Assembly: GCA_003662515.1 (NCBI GenBank)
Contig: QMYF01000045.1
Location: forward strand, 1 to 5,710
DNA: 5,710 nucleotides
From: Candidatus Hecatellales archaeon
GTDB lineage: Archaea; Thermoproteota; Bathyarchaeia; Hecatellales; Hecatellaceae
Direction: 5' to 3'
The translations under genes were made by a program, and so were the position numbers. Below, one piece after another: positions 1 through 5,710 of this stretch. A model generated the notes under the pieces. The model was given only the letters and a program-made list of their open reading frames with translations, had not been told where the DNA came from and did no database searches. Each line of letters starts with the position of its first letter. Position 1 is the first letter of the stretch.

Positions 1-30
1 CCTGCCGAAAATCTTCTCAAGCCTCGTCAA
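1..30 (-). CDS. Possible start of an unidentified gene, cut by the window edge
   Basis: On the minus strand, 20 bases past the pyrH stop, a TTG codon at 28-30 opens a frame that runs to the window edge (M-T-R-L-E-K-I-F-G-R). An SD-like GGAGG lies at 42-46, 11 bases upstream of the TTG. The same frame is also open further upstream, through the end of pyrH, so the start is uncertain. Ten residues are too few to name a family. If real, the gene would be co-transcribed with pyrH. The other two minus-strand frames close within this stretch, which mildly favours this one. Confidence 0.3.
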   Translation of the reverse strand, partial: MTRLEKIFGR

Positions 31-50
31 AACGGTTGAAGCCTCCTTTC

Positions 51-737
51 CTACTTCTTTGCGGGAACTATTTTTGTTCCAACTTTTCCTCCAAGGCTGG
101 CTTTTAACAGGTTTTCCCTGTTTCTCCCGTCGATGAAGTAGGCTGTTATCCCTGCTCTTTCAATAATTTTTATGGCTAGGGGGTCAAGCTGGTAGCCTCC
201 AGCCCAAACCTTCCCCTTCAAAGCCATTTGGAGAAGCCTGTCGGTGGCTACCTCCTCAAACCTTTCAGCCTTAGGGTTAACCTTCGGGTCTTCACTGTAG
301 ATTCCATCTACATCTGTAGCAATAATGTAGAAGTCTGCGTTTACCGCTTCAGCCGCAAGGGCGCCTACGGCGGCTGTCGAATGGCCTGGCGTTAAACCTC
401 CCATAACCACGATGAGGCCATGGCTGAAGTAGGCTCTTAACTCTTCCAGGCTGGTGGGAACCGCTGGGAAAGCTTTTCTTCCAAGAGCCGCTATCAGAAG
501 TCTGGCGTTAAGCCTCGAAACCATGATGCCTGCTTCGTCGCATAGGGCTTCGCTTCCCCCAAGCTTTCTTAAGGCCTCAATATATCGGCGGGAGGTTTCC
601 CCGCCTCCGGAAACAATTACCAGCCGGTATCCCTCCTCATGGAGAAGCGCTAAAGTTTCAGCGTAGGCTTTAAGTTTGCCGGGGTTAAGCTTGGAGGGGA
701 AAAGGAAGCCTCCCAGCTTGACTACTAGGCTTACCAA
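51..737 (-). CDS. pyrH: Uridylate kinase (UMP kinase), archaeal type
   Basis: Cytoplasmic amino-acid-kinase-fold enzyme that phosphorylates UMP to UDP with ATP in pyrimidine nucleotide synthesis. It has 228 residues, near the roughly 225 of archaeal UMP kinases and shorter than typical bacterial PyrH. Visible motifs in order are the N-terminal KLGG phosphate loop (residues 7-10), SGGGE (43-47), the MGGLTPGHST segment (112-121, matching the archaeal MGGTHPGHTT region that contacts nucleotide) and TDVDGIYSEDP (141-151). The DPLAIKII stretch (185-192) and a GTKI end (220-223) follow. The start is TTG at 735-737, eight bases downstream of GGTGGAGG. No better in-frame start is visible, and the Gly-rich first loop begins at residue 9, as usual. 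The gene is divergent from prf1 and shares its AT-rich upstream region. A generic acetylglutamate-kinase-like protein is unlikely given the nucleotide-site segments. Confidence 0.93.
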   Translation of the reverse strand: MVSLVVKLGGFLFPSKLNPGKLKAYAETLALLHEEGYRLVIVSGGGETSRRYIEALRKLGGSEALCDEAGIMVSRLNARLLIAALGRKAFPAVPTSLEELRAYFSHGLIVVMGGLTPGHSTAAVGALAAEAVNADFYIIATDVDGIYSEDPKVNPKAERFEEVATDRLLQMALKGKVWAGGYQLDPLAIKIIERAGITAYFIDGRNRENLLKASLGGKVGTKIVPAKK

Positions 738-745
738 TGTTTAAG

Positions 746-753
746 CCTCCACC
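746..753 (-). promoter_or_regulatory. Ribosome binding site for pyrH (supports the TTG start)
   Basis: Read on the minus strand this is GGTGGAGG, placed eight bases before the TTG at 735-737. It is the strongest argument for the non-ATG start. If transcription starts from the TATA-like element nearest the gene (757-766), the message would be leaderless or nearly so and this site would not be transcribed. The upstream AT-rich element (773-790) would place the transcript start close to 754 and just include it. Confidence 0.6.
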
Positions 754-754
754 C

Positions 755-793
755 ACATATATTAATCCCCTCTAAATTATTAATGATAAATTT
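755..793. promoter_or_regulatory. Divergent AT-rich promoter region between pyrH and prf1
   Basis: The 88 bases between the two divergent starts (738-825) contain an AT-rich core. On the minus strand ATTAATATAT (plus 757-766) is a good archaeal TATA-like box, with a second AT-rich candidate at 773-790. On the plus strand TAAATTATTA (773-782) or GATAAATTT (785-793) could serve prf1, giving a transcript start near 800-815 by the usual 25-base spacing and a short leader. The segment 774-793 is an imperfect dyad (AAA at one end, TTT at the other, ATTAAT at 779-784). Box assignments are inference from composition and spacing. Confidence 0.5.
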
Positions 794-825
794 CAGCTTC
801 AACAGAAGCAAAGGCTGACGGCGCC

Positions 826-2079
826 TTGAGTCAGGCTAGAAGCCGCTCGGTGGAGCTTTTCCGCATGAGAAGGTTACTGGAGGAACTGGCCTCTAAGAGG
901 GGACGCCACACCGAGCTTATTTCGCTTTACATTCCGCCGGGAAGGCAGCTTAGCGAGGTGATAGGCACCCTACGGCAGGAACACTCTACGGCTTCAAACA
1001 TAAAGTCTAGAACTACGAGGCATAACGTTCAGGATGCTATTGAGAGGGTTATTCAGAGGCTTAAGGTTATAGGTAAAACTCCTCCTACAGGACTGGTGAT
1101 CTTTTGCGGGGCTATTCCTCAGGATGGGCCTGGAACCGAGAAAATGGAGACCTACGTGATTGTTCCCCCTGAACCTGTGAACATTTACTTTTACCGTTGT
1201 GATTCCCGCTTCCACGTCGAGCCCCTATTCGACTTGGTGAGGGAGAAGGAAACCTACGGGATAATGGTGATTGACGGGAGCGGAGCCACCTACGCCACCC
1301 TGAAAGGTAAAAGGCTTGAAATCGTGAAGTCGATTACCTCGGGGGTTTCTGGGAAACATAGGGCGGGAGGCCAGTCAGCCAGAAGATTTGAAAGGCTCAG
1401 GGAGGTAGAAATAAACGAGTTCTTCAAGAGAGCCGGGAAATACGCCAACCAGATTTTCCTGGAGATCCCGGACTTGAAAGGGATAATTATTGGCGGCCCT
1501 GGCCCAACTAAGGAGGAATTCTTAGACGGCGACTACCTGCATTACGAGCTTAAAAAGAAGGTTTTAGGTGTGGTGGACACCTCCTACACGGAGGAGCAGG
1601 GGGTTAAAGAGGTTGTGGCTAGGGCTCAGGAAATCCTTCAAAACGTGCGCTATGTTCAGGAGAGAAGGCTGGTTCAAGAGTTTTTGAGGGAAGTGGGCAG
1701 AGATGAAGGTTTGGCTGCCTACGGCATCGACGAGGTGAGAAGATTGATTAAAGCGGGGGTAGTGAAAACTCTTCTCATCTCGGAAGGGCTAAACCTCCTA
1801 GAGGTAGCCGTTAAATGTCCTAACTGCGGCCATAAGGAAAGCCATCTGGTTAAGCCTGCAGACCTCATAAGGTTTAAGGAGGAAATTGCAGGTAAACCCT
1901 GTCCTAAATGCGGTTTCCAAAACCTTCAAACCGAGGAGAAGGAGCTTATCGACGTTTTAACCGAGGAGGCTGAGAAGGCTGGCGTCCAGGTTGAGATGAT
2001 TTCCCCCGCCCATGAGGAGGGGGAAATGCTGTTGAAATCTTTTGGAGGCGTAGCAGCCCTGCTCAAATATAGAATTTAA
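826..2079 (+). CDS. prf1: Peptide chain release factor subunit 1 (aRF1)
   Basis: Recognises all three stop codons in the ribosomal A site and triggers peptide release, working with the GTPase aEF1A and recycling factor ABCE1 in archaea. The 417 residues match the usual aRF1 length of about 415. The N domain carries NIKS (58-61) and the YxCxxxF stop-recognition motif as YRCDSRF (123-129). The M domain carries GGQ (181-183) in KHRAGGQSARRFER, the peptidyl-tRNA hydrolysis loop. The C domain has two CxxC pairs (C331/C334 and C359/C362) that would bind zinc. The start is debatable: TTG 826 has only weak SD-like AAGG upstream, GTG at 850 is in frame, and ATG at 865 has GGTGGAG (849-855) nine bases before it. 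The first helix of the family appears to begin upstream of the ATG, so I keep TTG. It is transcribed separately from the downstream ilv genes, judging by the gap and terminator. Confidence 0.96.
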   Translation: MSQARSRSVELFRMRRLLEELASKRGRHTELISLYIPPGRQLSEVIGTLRQEHSTASNIKSRTTRHNVQDAIERVIQRLKVIGKTPPTGLVIFCGAIPQDGPGTEKMETYVIVPPEPVNIYFYRCDSRFHVEPLFDLVREKETYGIMVIDGSGATYATLKGKRLEIVKSITSGVSGKHRAGGQSARRFERLREVEINEFFKRAGKYANQIFLEIPDLKGIIIGGPGPTKEEFLDGDYLHYELKKKVLGVVDTSYTEEQGVKEVVARAQEILQNVRYVQERRLVQEFLREVGRDEGLAAYGIDEVRRLIKAGVVKTLLISEGLNLLEVAVKCPNCGHKESHLVKPADLIRFKEEIAGKPCPKCGFQNLQTEEKELIDVLTEEAEKAGVQVEMISPAHEEGEMLLKSFGGVAALLKYRI

Positions 2080-2082
2080 GAG

Positions 2083-2111
2083 TTTCCCCTGTTAGGGAAA
2101 TCTTTTTATTT
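2083..2111 (+). terminator. Hairpin plus T-rich tract after prf1
   Basis: Four bases after the prf1 TAA, TTTCCC (2083-2088) and GGGAAA (2095-2100) form a perfect 6-bp stem around a 6-base loop, followed by the T-rich run TCTTTTTATTT (2101-2111). Archaeal RNA polymerase stops mainly at T tracts, so the tract alone could suffice. It overlaps the candidate promoter of the ilvN operon. Confidence 0.6.
2103..2110 (+). promoter_or_regulatory. Candidate TATA box for the ilvN operon
   Basis: TTTTTATT is a TATA-like element. With the usual archaeal spacing of about 25 bases, transcription would start near 2130-2134, some ten bases before the folded leader begins at 2142. This would give a 5' leader of about 140 bases ahead of ilvN. 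The match to consensus is modest and the same bases are part of the T tract that may end prf1. Confidence 0.35.
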
Positions 2112-2141
2112 GGGCTTTTCGGCTTCTTTACGTTTGGGTTC

Positions 2142-2229
2142 AGCGTGGTGGATGCTGTGAGGGATTACGTTCTCCCCGGAAAAGTTTTTCTCTAGGCGGA
2201 GGGAGCTCCAGCCAGGCATCCATCACGTT
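2142..2229 (+). ncRNA. Structured 5' leader RNA of the ilvN operon, possible riboswitch-like element
   Basis: The closing stem pairs 2142-2156 with 2215-2229: a 12-pair core (2144-2155 with 2216-2227, one G-U), extended by A-U and G-U pairs outside and a U-G inside. The enclosed 58 bases can form three more hairpins. GGGA 2161-2164 pairs with TCCC 2173-2176. GGAAA 2178-2182 pairs with TTTCT 2187-2191 (one wobble, weak). GGC 2195-2197 plus GGAG 2198-2201 pair with CTCC 2206-2209 and GCC 2211-2213, around a GGAG loop with one bulged A at 2210. It lies wholly between the prf1 terminator and the ilvN start. I recognise no known riboswitch, tRNA, box C/D or H/ACA RNA. That the RNA is real is inferred from the stem strength; ligand and function are unknown. 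A stand-alone small RNA is the alternative. Confidence 0.5.
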
Positions 2230-2268
2230 TTACCCTTCCCCCTTCCAAAGGCTATCTGCTTGGTGGTG
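2221..2268 (+). promoter_or_regulatory. Ribosome-binding site of ilvN with alternative pairing to the leader stem
   Basis: The SD-like GGTGGTG (2262-2268) sits three bases before the ilvN ATG. Its GTGGTG (2263-2268) can pair over six positions with CATCAC (2221-2226, one G-U), which belongs to the 3' arm of the leader stem. The identical hexamer GTGGTG occurs in the 5' arm (2145-2150). Stem formation would leave the ribosome site free, while stem opening would let CATCAC mask it. The pairing is seen in the sequence; the switching is inference. The bases between (2228-2246) are nearly all pyrimidine and hold nothing else recognisable. Confidence 0.4.
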
Positions 2269-2271
2269 TAA

Positions 2272-2799
2272 ATGGCAGAGGGAAAGGCTAAAGACCAGAT
2301 TTTCGCCGTAATCGTGGAGAATAAGCCTGGAGTGCTCTTCAGGGTAACCAACATGATTAGGAGGAGAGGCTTTAACATTGAAAGCATCTCGGTGGGCACC
2401 CTTGTAGACCCAAACTATTCAAGGATGACCATAGTCGTCAGAGGGGAGGAGCCTGAGGTAAGCCAGGTCATGAAAAACCTGTATAAGCTTGTTGAAACCG
2501 TTAGGGTGGCGAAGATTCCCAGCGACAATTCCGTGGTGAGGGAGCTAGCCCTCATAAAGGTTGAGGCTACCAGTCAAACCGTGAGGTCCGACATTTTAAA
2601 CTACGCGAACATTTTCAGGGCGAAGGTTGTAGACGTGGTGGGCGACAGTTTAACCATTGAGATTACAGGGGAGCCGAGGAAAATCGACGCTTTCATCGAC
2701 GTGATTAAGCCTTTCGGGATTAAGGAGATTGCCCGCACGGGGATTGCCGCCCTAGTTAGGGGAAGCCAAACCATCCATGACGAGGAGGTTTTAAGATGA
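2272..2799 (+). CDS. ilvN: Acetohydroxyacid synthase small (regulatory) subunit
   Basis: Regulatory subunit that activates the catalytic IlvB subunit and confers feedback control by valine in the first shared step of branched-chain amino acid synthesis. At 175 residues it is close to E. coli IlvH (163). An N-terminal ACT domain (about 8-82) contains NKPGVLFRV (17-25) and [10 protein letters not shown] (33-42), and the C-terminal domain typical of the family covers about 88-162. Residues matching the E. coli IlvH valine-site positions N11, G14 and N29 are kept (N17, G20, N35), so effector binding is plausible. The ATG follows GGTGGTG closely. Its last codons overlap ilvC by four bases (ATGA). 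Unusually, ilvB is not upstream: the preceding gene is prf1. The naming ilvN versus ilvH is arbitrary here. Confidence 0.95.
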   Translation: MAEGKAKDQIFAVIVENKPGVLFRVTNMIRRRGFNIESISVGTLVDPNYSRMTIVVRGEEPEVSQVMKNLYKLVETVRVAKIPSDNSVVRELALIKVEATSQTVRSDILNYANIFRAKVVDVVGDSLTIEITGEPRKIDAFIDVIKPFGIKEIARTGIAALVRGSQTIHDEEVLR

Positions 2800-3791
2800 G
2801 CGGTGTGAAGGTTTACCGGGATGAAGACGTTAAAACCGAATATTTGAAGGAGAAAACCATAGCCGTCATAGGGTTTGGAAGCCAGGGTAAAGCTCAAGCA
2901 TTATGCCTCAGGGATTCAGGGTTAAAGGTGATTGTGGGGGTTAGACCTGGCGGAGCCTCCTGGAGGGAAGCTTCAAGGGAAGGCTTAAAGGTGCTGCCCA
3001 TAGCCGAGGCGGCAAAGGAGGCCGACATTATCCACATGCTTATCCCGGACATGGTTCAGGCTGAAGTCTACCAGCGGGATATTGCTCCAAACCTTGCTGA
3101 AGGGAAAGCCCTATGCTTCTCTCACGGCTTCAACATTCACTTCAAGCTTATTGTGCCTCCTCCCAGCGTAGACGTTTTCATGGTGGCACCTAAAGCTCCG
3201 GGGCCAAGGCTTAGGGAGCTCTACCTGGAAGGCTTCGGTGTTCCAGCGCTCATAGCAGTTCACCAGAACCCTTCAGGGAAAGCCTGGAATCTCGCCCTTG
3301 AAATGGCTAAGGCTTTAGGCTGCACGAGGGCAGGCGTGCTGGAAACCACCTTTAAAGACGAGACGGAGAGCGACCTCATCGGCGAGCAAACCGTCCTGGT
3401 GGGCGGGTTAATGGAGCTGATAAAGAAGGGTTTCGAAGTTCTGGTGGAGGAGGGCTATCCGCCGGAGCTAGCCTACTTCGAAGCCTGCAATGAGGCTAAG
3501 CTCATCATGGACCTGATCTATCAGGCAGGCTTAACGGGCATGCTTAAAGCTGTTTCCGAAACCGCGAGGTATGGAGGCTTAGCTATAGGGCCTCAAATAA
3601 TCGACGACCATGTTAAGGAGAACATGCGTAGGGCCGCCCGCAACGTTAAGGAGGGCAGGTTCACCGAGCAGTGGCTTCAAGAGTATAAGGCTGGAAGACG
3701 AAACCTGAACCGCATGCTTCAGGAAATTGAGAGCCATCAGCTTGAAAAGGTTGGAAAGTTTATTCGGAAGCTTTCAGGCTTGGAAAGGTGA
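2796..3791 (+). CDS. ilvC: Ketol-acid reductoisomerase, class I
   Basis: Mg-dependent enzyme that isomerises and reduces acetolactate or acetohydroxybutyrate to the dihydroxy acid, second step of valine and isoleucine synthesis. Its 331 residues fit the short class I form. The Rossmann nucleotide loop is GFGSQG (26-31). The cofactor-selecting loop is RPGGASW (50-56), with a Ser at 55 as in many NADPH users. Catalytic and metal residues are present: H110, K133, D193 and E197 (in SDLIGEQ), E229 and E233, and S254 (in KAVSETA). Differences from the common pattern are APKAPGP at 131-137, where PKGPGH is usual, and ACNEAKLI at 230-237, where a His commonly precedes the Glu. SD GAGGAGGT (2782-2789) lies six bases before the ATG. 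It overlaps ilvN and leuC by four bases each. Confidence 0.96.
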   Translation: MSGVKVYRDEDVKTEYLKEKTIAVIGFGSQGKAQALCLRDSGLKVIVGVRPGGASWREASREGLKVLPIAEAAKEADIIHMLIPDMVQAEVYQRDIAPNLAEGKALCFSHGFNIHFKLIVPPPSVDVFMVAPKAPGPRLRELYLEGFGVPALIAVHQNPSGKAWNLALEMAKALGCTRAGVLETTFKDETESDLIGEQTVLVGGLMELIKKGFEVLVEEGYPPELAYFEACNEAKLIMDLIYQAGLTGMLKAVSETARYGGLAIGPQIIDDHVKENMRRAARNVKEGRFTEQWLQEYKAGRRNLNRMLQEIESHQLEKVGKFIRKLSGLER

Positions 3792-5068
3792 CCCGGGGTT
3801 TGCCTCCCCAAACGATGGCTGAGAAAATTCTGGCGAGGGCTGCAGGGCTCCCCTACGTGGAGCCGGGAGACTTTGTGGAGGCGGAAGTAGACAGGGTGAT
3901 GGTTAACGACCTCACCGGACCCTTAACCGTTGAAGCCTTAAGGAAGCTTAGCCGGCCTAGGGTCGCCCACCCTGAAAGGCTAATAATAGTTTTAGACCAT
4001 CAAACCCCAGCCGACAGCGTTCACTCGGCGAGGCTCCACAAAATCCTCCGCGAGTTCGCCTCAGAGTTCCACGTGGAAAACTTCTACGATGTTGGCTGGG
4101 GAGTCTGCCATCAGGTTCTCCCTGAGGAGGGGCATGTCGCCCCTGGAATGCTGGTGGTGGGCGCCGACTCCCACACCTGCACTTACGGAGCCTTCGGAGC
4201 CTTCGCCACAGGGGTAGGCTCCACCGATGCTGCAGCAGCCCTAGCGTTGGGAAAACTCTGGTTTAAGGTTCCTGAAAGCATGAAGATTGAGGTTAAGGGG
4301 GTTCCCAGGCTTCCCCTAACAGGGAAAGACGTCATCCTACACATCATCGGCAAAGTCGGAGAAGACGGAGCCAACTACAGAAGCGTAGAATTCACGGGGG
4401 AGGCCATCTCGGCGTTGAGCATGGACAGCAGGATGACAATTTCAAACATGGCTGTGGAGATGGGCGCCAAAGCAGGCCTCATGGAGGTAGACGAGAAAAC
4501 CTTAGAGTTTCTGAGGCAGGTGGGCGTTGGAGGGGCTAAACCTGTAAAAAGCGATCCTGAAGCCTCCTACGTGGAGACTTTGGAGGTGGATGTTGGAGGG
4601 CTGGAACCTCAGGTGGCTGCTCCACCAAGCCCAGCCAACGTTAAGCCTGTAAGCGAGCTTTCAAGCGTGGAGGTGGACCAAGCCTTCCTGGGCTCCTGCA
4701 CCAACGGGAGGCTTGAAGACCTGCGGATAGCCGCCCGCATCCTGAAGGGGCGAAAAGTGGCTTCAAGGGTTAGGTTTATCGTGATTCCGGCGAGCAGGAG
4801 AATCTATGAGCAAGCCCTAGAGGAAGGGTTAATTCAGACGCTTGTTAAGGCTGGCGCTGTGGTTGGGCCTCCCACCTGCGGCCCCTGCCTTGGAGGCCAC
4901 CTCGGAGTTCTCGCCGAAGACGAAGTTTGCATCAGCACCACCAACCGCAACTTCACCGGGAGAATGGGGAGCCCGAAGGCAGAAATCTATTTAGCTTCAG
5001 CCGCCACCGTGGCGGCTTCAGCCCTCACAGGACGTATAACCGACCCGAGGGAGGTAATGGCTGAATGA
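3788..5068 (+). CDS. leuC: 3-isopropylmalate dehydratase large subunit
   Basis: Aconitase-family subunit holding the [4Fe-4S] cluster. With LeuD it isomerises 2-isopropylmalate to 3-isopropylmalate in leucine synthesis. The 426 residues match the archaeal/short LeuC group. Visible signatures are LDHQTPADS (69-77), [13 protein letters not shown] (125-137) and the cluster cysteines C304 (GSCTNGR), C364 and C367 ([11 protein letters not shown]). [10 protein letters not shown] (386-395) is also present. The GTG start at 3788 overlaps the ilvC stop (GTGA) and adds nine residues ahead of an in-frame ATG at 3815; MAEKIL, where many homologues begin, follows that ATG. Neither start has a good SD, so reinitiation after ilvC favours the GTG. 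Large subunits of homoaconitase look alike; the small subunit and operon decide for leucine here. Confidence 0.93.
   Translation: MTRGLPPQTMAEKILARAAGLPYVEPGDFVEAEVDRVMVNDLTGPLTVEALRKLSRPRVAHPERLIIVLDHQTPADSVHSARLHKILREFASEFHVENFYDVGWGVCHQVLPEEGHVAPGMLVVGADSHTCTYGAFGAFATGVGSTDAAAALALGKLWFKVPESMKIEVKGVPRLPLTGKDVILHIIGKVGEDGANYRSVEFTGEAISALSMDSRMTISNMAVEMGAKAGLMEVDEKTLEFLRQVGVGGAKPVKSDPEASYVETLEVDVGGLEPQVAAPPSPANVKPVSELSSVEVDQAFLGSCTNGRLEDLRIAARILKGRKVASRVRFIVIPASRRIYEQALEEGLIQTLVKAGAVVGPPTCGPCLGGHLGVLAEDEVCISTTNRNFTGRMGSPKAEIYLASAATVAASALTGRITDPREVMAE
5047..5055 (+). promoter_or_regulatory. Ribosome binding site for leuD inside leuC
   Basis: GAGGGAGGT lies within the last codons of leuC, nine bases before the leuD ATG at 5065. 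It shows that leuD has its own strong initiation site as well as the ATGA overlap with leuC. An in-frame leuC ATG at 5057 follows it too closely to be the intended start. Confidence 0.6.
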
Positions 5069-5565
5069 TTTTGGAGGGGAAAGCCCTAAAATATGGGGAT
5101 AACATTAACACGGACCTGATTATTCCCGGGAAATACCTGATTTTAACCAGTCCAGCCGAGCTGGCAGCCCACGCCATGGAGGGTGGCGGCCCAGAGTTCC
5201 CCCGCAAAATTAGGGAGCATGGAATTCTGGTGGCTGGCAGAAACTTCGGCTGCGGCTCGAGCAGGGAGCATGCCCCCCTCGCCCTGAAACATGCGGGGAC
5301 ACGCTGCATTCTAGCCGAATCTTTCGCCCGCATCTTCTTCAGGAACTCCGTAAACCTTGGGCTTCCAGTCCTAGAATGCCCAGGCATTTCAAGGCAGGTT
5401 TCCACGGGAGACCTCTTAAAGGTGAACCTGGCTGAAGGCTACGTGGAAAACTCGACTAGGGGTGTAAGGCTTAAGGCTAAAGCCTTCCCAGACTTCCTCC
5501 TCAAAATCCTAGAGAGGGGAGGCCTAATGGCTTATGTTGAGGCTAGGCTGGGTGAGGAAGAATGA
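5065..5565 (+). CDS. leuD: 3-isopropylmalate dehydratase small subunit
   Basis: Swivel-domain subunit that completes the isopropylmalate isomerase active site with LeuC. The 166 residues match archaeal LeuD. The sequence shows GDNINTDLIIPGKYL (11-25), the substrate loop, FGCGSSREHAP (61-71) and ESFARIFFRNSVNLGLP (85-101). The loop reads YLILT at 24-28. In Methanocaldococcus jannaschii the isopropylmalate enzyme (MJ1277) has YLVYT and the homoaconitase subunit (MJ1271) has YLRTT, where Arg binds the longer acid. The hydrophobic I26 here therefore points to isopropylmalate. It overlaps leuC and leuB by four bases each (ATGA). Confidence 0.94.
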   Translation: MILEGKALKYGDNINTDLIIPGKYLILTSPAELAAHAMEGGGPEFPRKIREHGILVAGRNFGCGSSREHAPLALKHAGTRCILAESFARIFFRNSVNLGLPVLECPGISRQVSTGDLLKVNLAEGYVENSTRGVRLKAKAFPDFLLKILERGGLMAYVEARLGEEE

Positions 5566-5710
5566 AAACCTACAAGATAGTGTTGATTCGGGGAGACGGC
5601 ATCGGGCCTGAGCAAGCCGAGGCAACACTTCCCTGCCTGGAGGCTGTTAAAGAGGCTTTAGGCGTAAACTTCGAGCTTGTGGAGGCTGAGGCTGGAGATG
5701 AGTGTATGGC
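5562..5710 (+). CDS. leuB: 3-isopropylmalate dehydrogenase, N-terminal fragment
   Basis: Only the first 49 codons are present before the window ends; the gene continues beyond. The start (M-K-T-Y-K-I-V-L-I-R) leads into GDGIGPE (11-17), the N-terminal signature of the isocitrate/isopropylmalate dehydrogenase family. The later VEAEAGDEC (40-48) is common in archaeal members. The enzyme would oxidatively decarboxylate 3-isopropylmalate with NAD in leucine synthesis. ATG 5562 overlaps the leuD stop by four bases and has GGTGAGG (5551-5557) just upstream. The fragment alone cannot exclude isocitrate or homoisocitrate dehydrogenase; the leuCD context makes LeuB most likely. Confidence 0.85.
   Translation, partial: MKTYKIVLIRGDGIGPEQAEATLPCLEAVKEALGVNFELVEAEAGDECM

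Noticed and set aside
454..666. Plus-strand open frame of 70 codons opposite pyrH
   Set aside because: It lies wholly antisense to a clear UMP kinase gene and its translation resembles no family; it is a shadow of the pyrH codons.
2142..2229. Inverted repeat as ends of a small mobile element
   Set aside because: The arms enclose only 58 bases, no flanking target duplication is visible, and one position is a G-U pair that fits RNA better than DNA ends.
2142..2229. H/ACA, box C/D or tRNA gene
   Set aside because: No ACA box follows the stem, no convincing C and D boxes or tandem G-A kink-turn could be placed, and the arms do not match a tRNA cloverleaf.
5025..5405. Minus-strand open frame of 126 codons opposite leuC/leuD
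   Set aside because: It overlaps well-supported coding sequence with conserved motifs and has Ser/Pro/Arg-rich low-information translation typical of antisense frames.
3788..5565. LeuC/LeuD as homoaconitase or aconitase
   Set aside because: The LeuD substrate loop is YLILT, with a hydrophobic residue where methanogen homoaconitase has Arg, and the genes sit in an ilv/leu operon.
1..5710. CRISPR arrays, insertion sequences, defence genes or tRNA genes
   Set aside because: No regularly spaced repeats, transposase motifs or tRNA-like folds were seen; apart from the leader, the window is ordinary core metabolism.

Overview
The window is archaeal chromosomal DNA. The clearest markers are a class 1 release factor of the archaeal/eukaryotic type (aRF1, with NIKS and GGQ motifs and a zinc-ribbon-like C-terminal region) and a short, UMP kinase-like protein of the archaeal form. 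TTG and GTG starts, purine-rich Shine-Dalgarno (SD) sequences and TATA-like AT-rich promoters fit this. The lineage cannot be fixed from sequence alone. A deep TACK-type archaeon (for example Bathyarchaeia or a relative) is a guess only.

Layout. Positions 1-30 may hold the first codons of an unidentified minus-strand gene. Positions 51-737 (minus) encode the UMP kinase PyrH. An AT-rich divergent promoter region (about 738-825) separates it from prf1 (826-2079, plus), the translation termination factor. A 192-base gap (2080-2271) follows. It begins with a short hairpin plus T-rich tract (likely prf1 terminator, overlapping a TATA-like promoter) and then holds a strongly predicted folded RNA directly upstream of ilvN. 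From 2272 to the window's end runs a tightly packed branched-chain amino acid operon: ilvN, ilvC, leuC, leuD and the start of leuB. Every junction inside it is an exact 4-base stop/start overlap (ATGA or GTGA).

How the genes work together. IlvN is the regulatory subunit of acetohydroxyacid synthase. IlvC converts its product to the dihydroxy acid of the valine/isoleucine/leucine route. LeuC and LeuD form isopropylmalate isomerase, and LeuB oxidises 3-isopropylmalate. The catalytic partner ilvB, and also ilvD, ilvE and leuA, are not in the window. ilvN therefore heads this operon without ilvB beside it.

The most interesting signal is the 5' leader of the ilvN operon. A stem of up to 15 pairs (2142-2156 with 2215-2229) encloses about 58 bases containing further hairpins. 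The hexamer GTGGTG in its 5' arm is repeated exactly in the ilvN SD region. The 3' arm could therefore pair either with the 5' arm or with the ribosome-binding site, which is the layout of a translational switch. I do not recognise this as a known riboswitch class.
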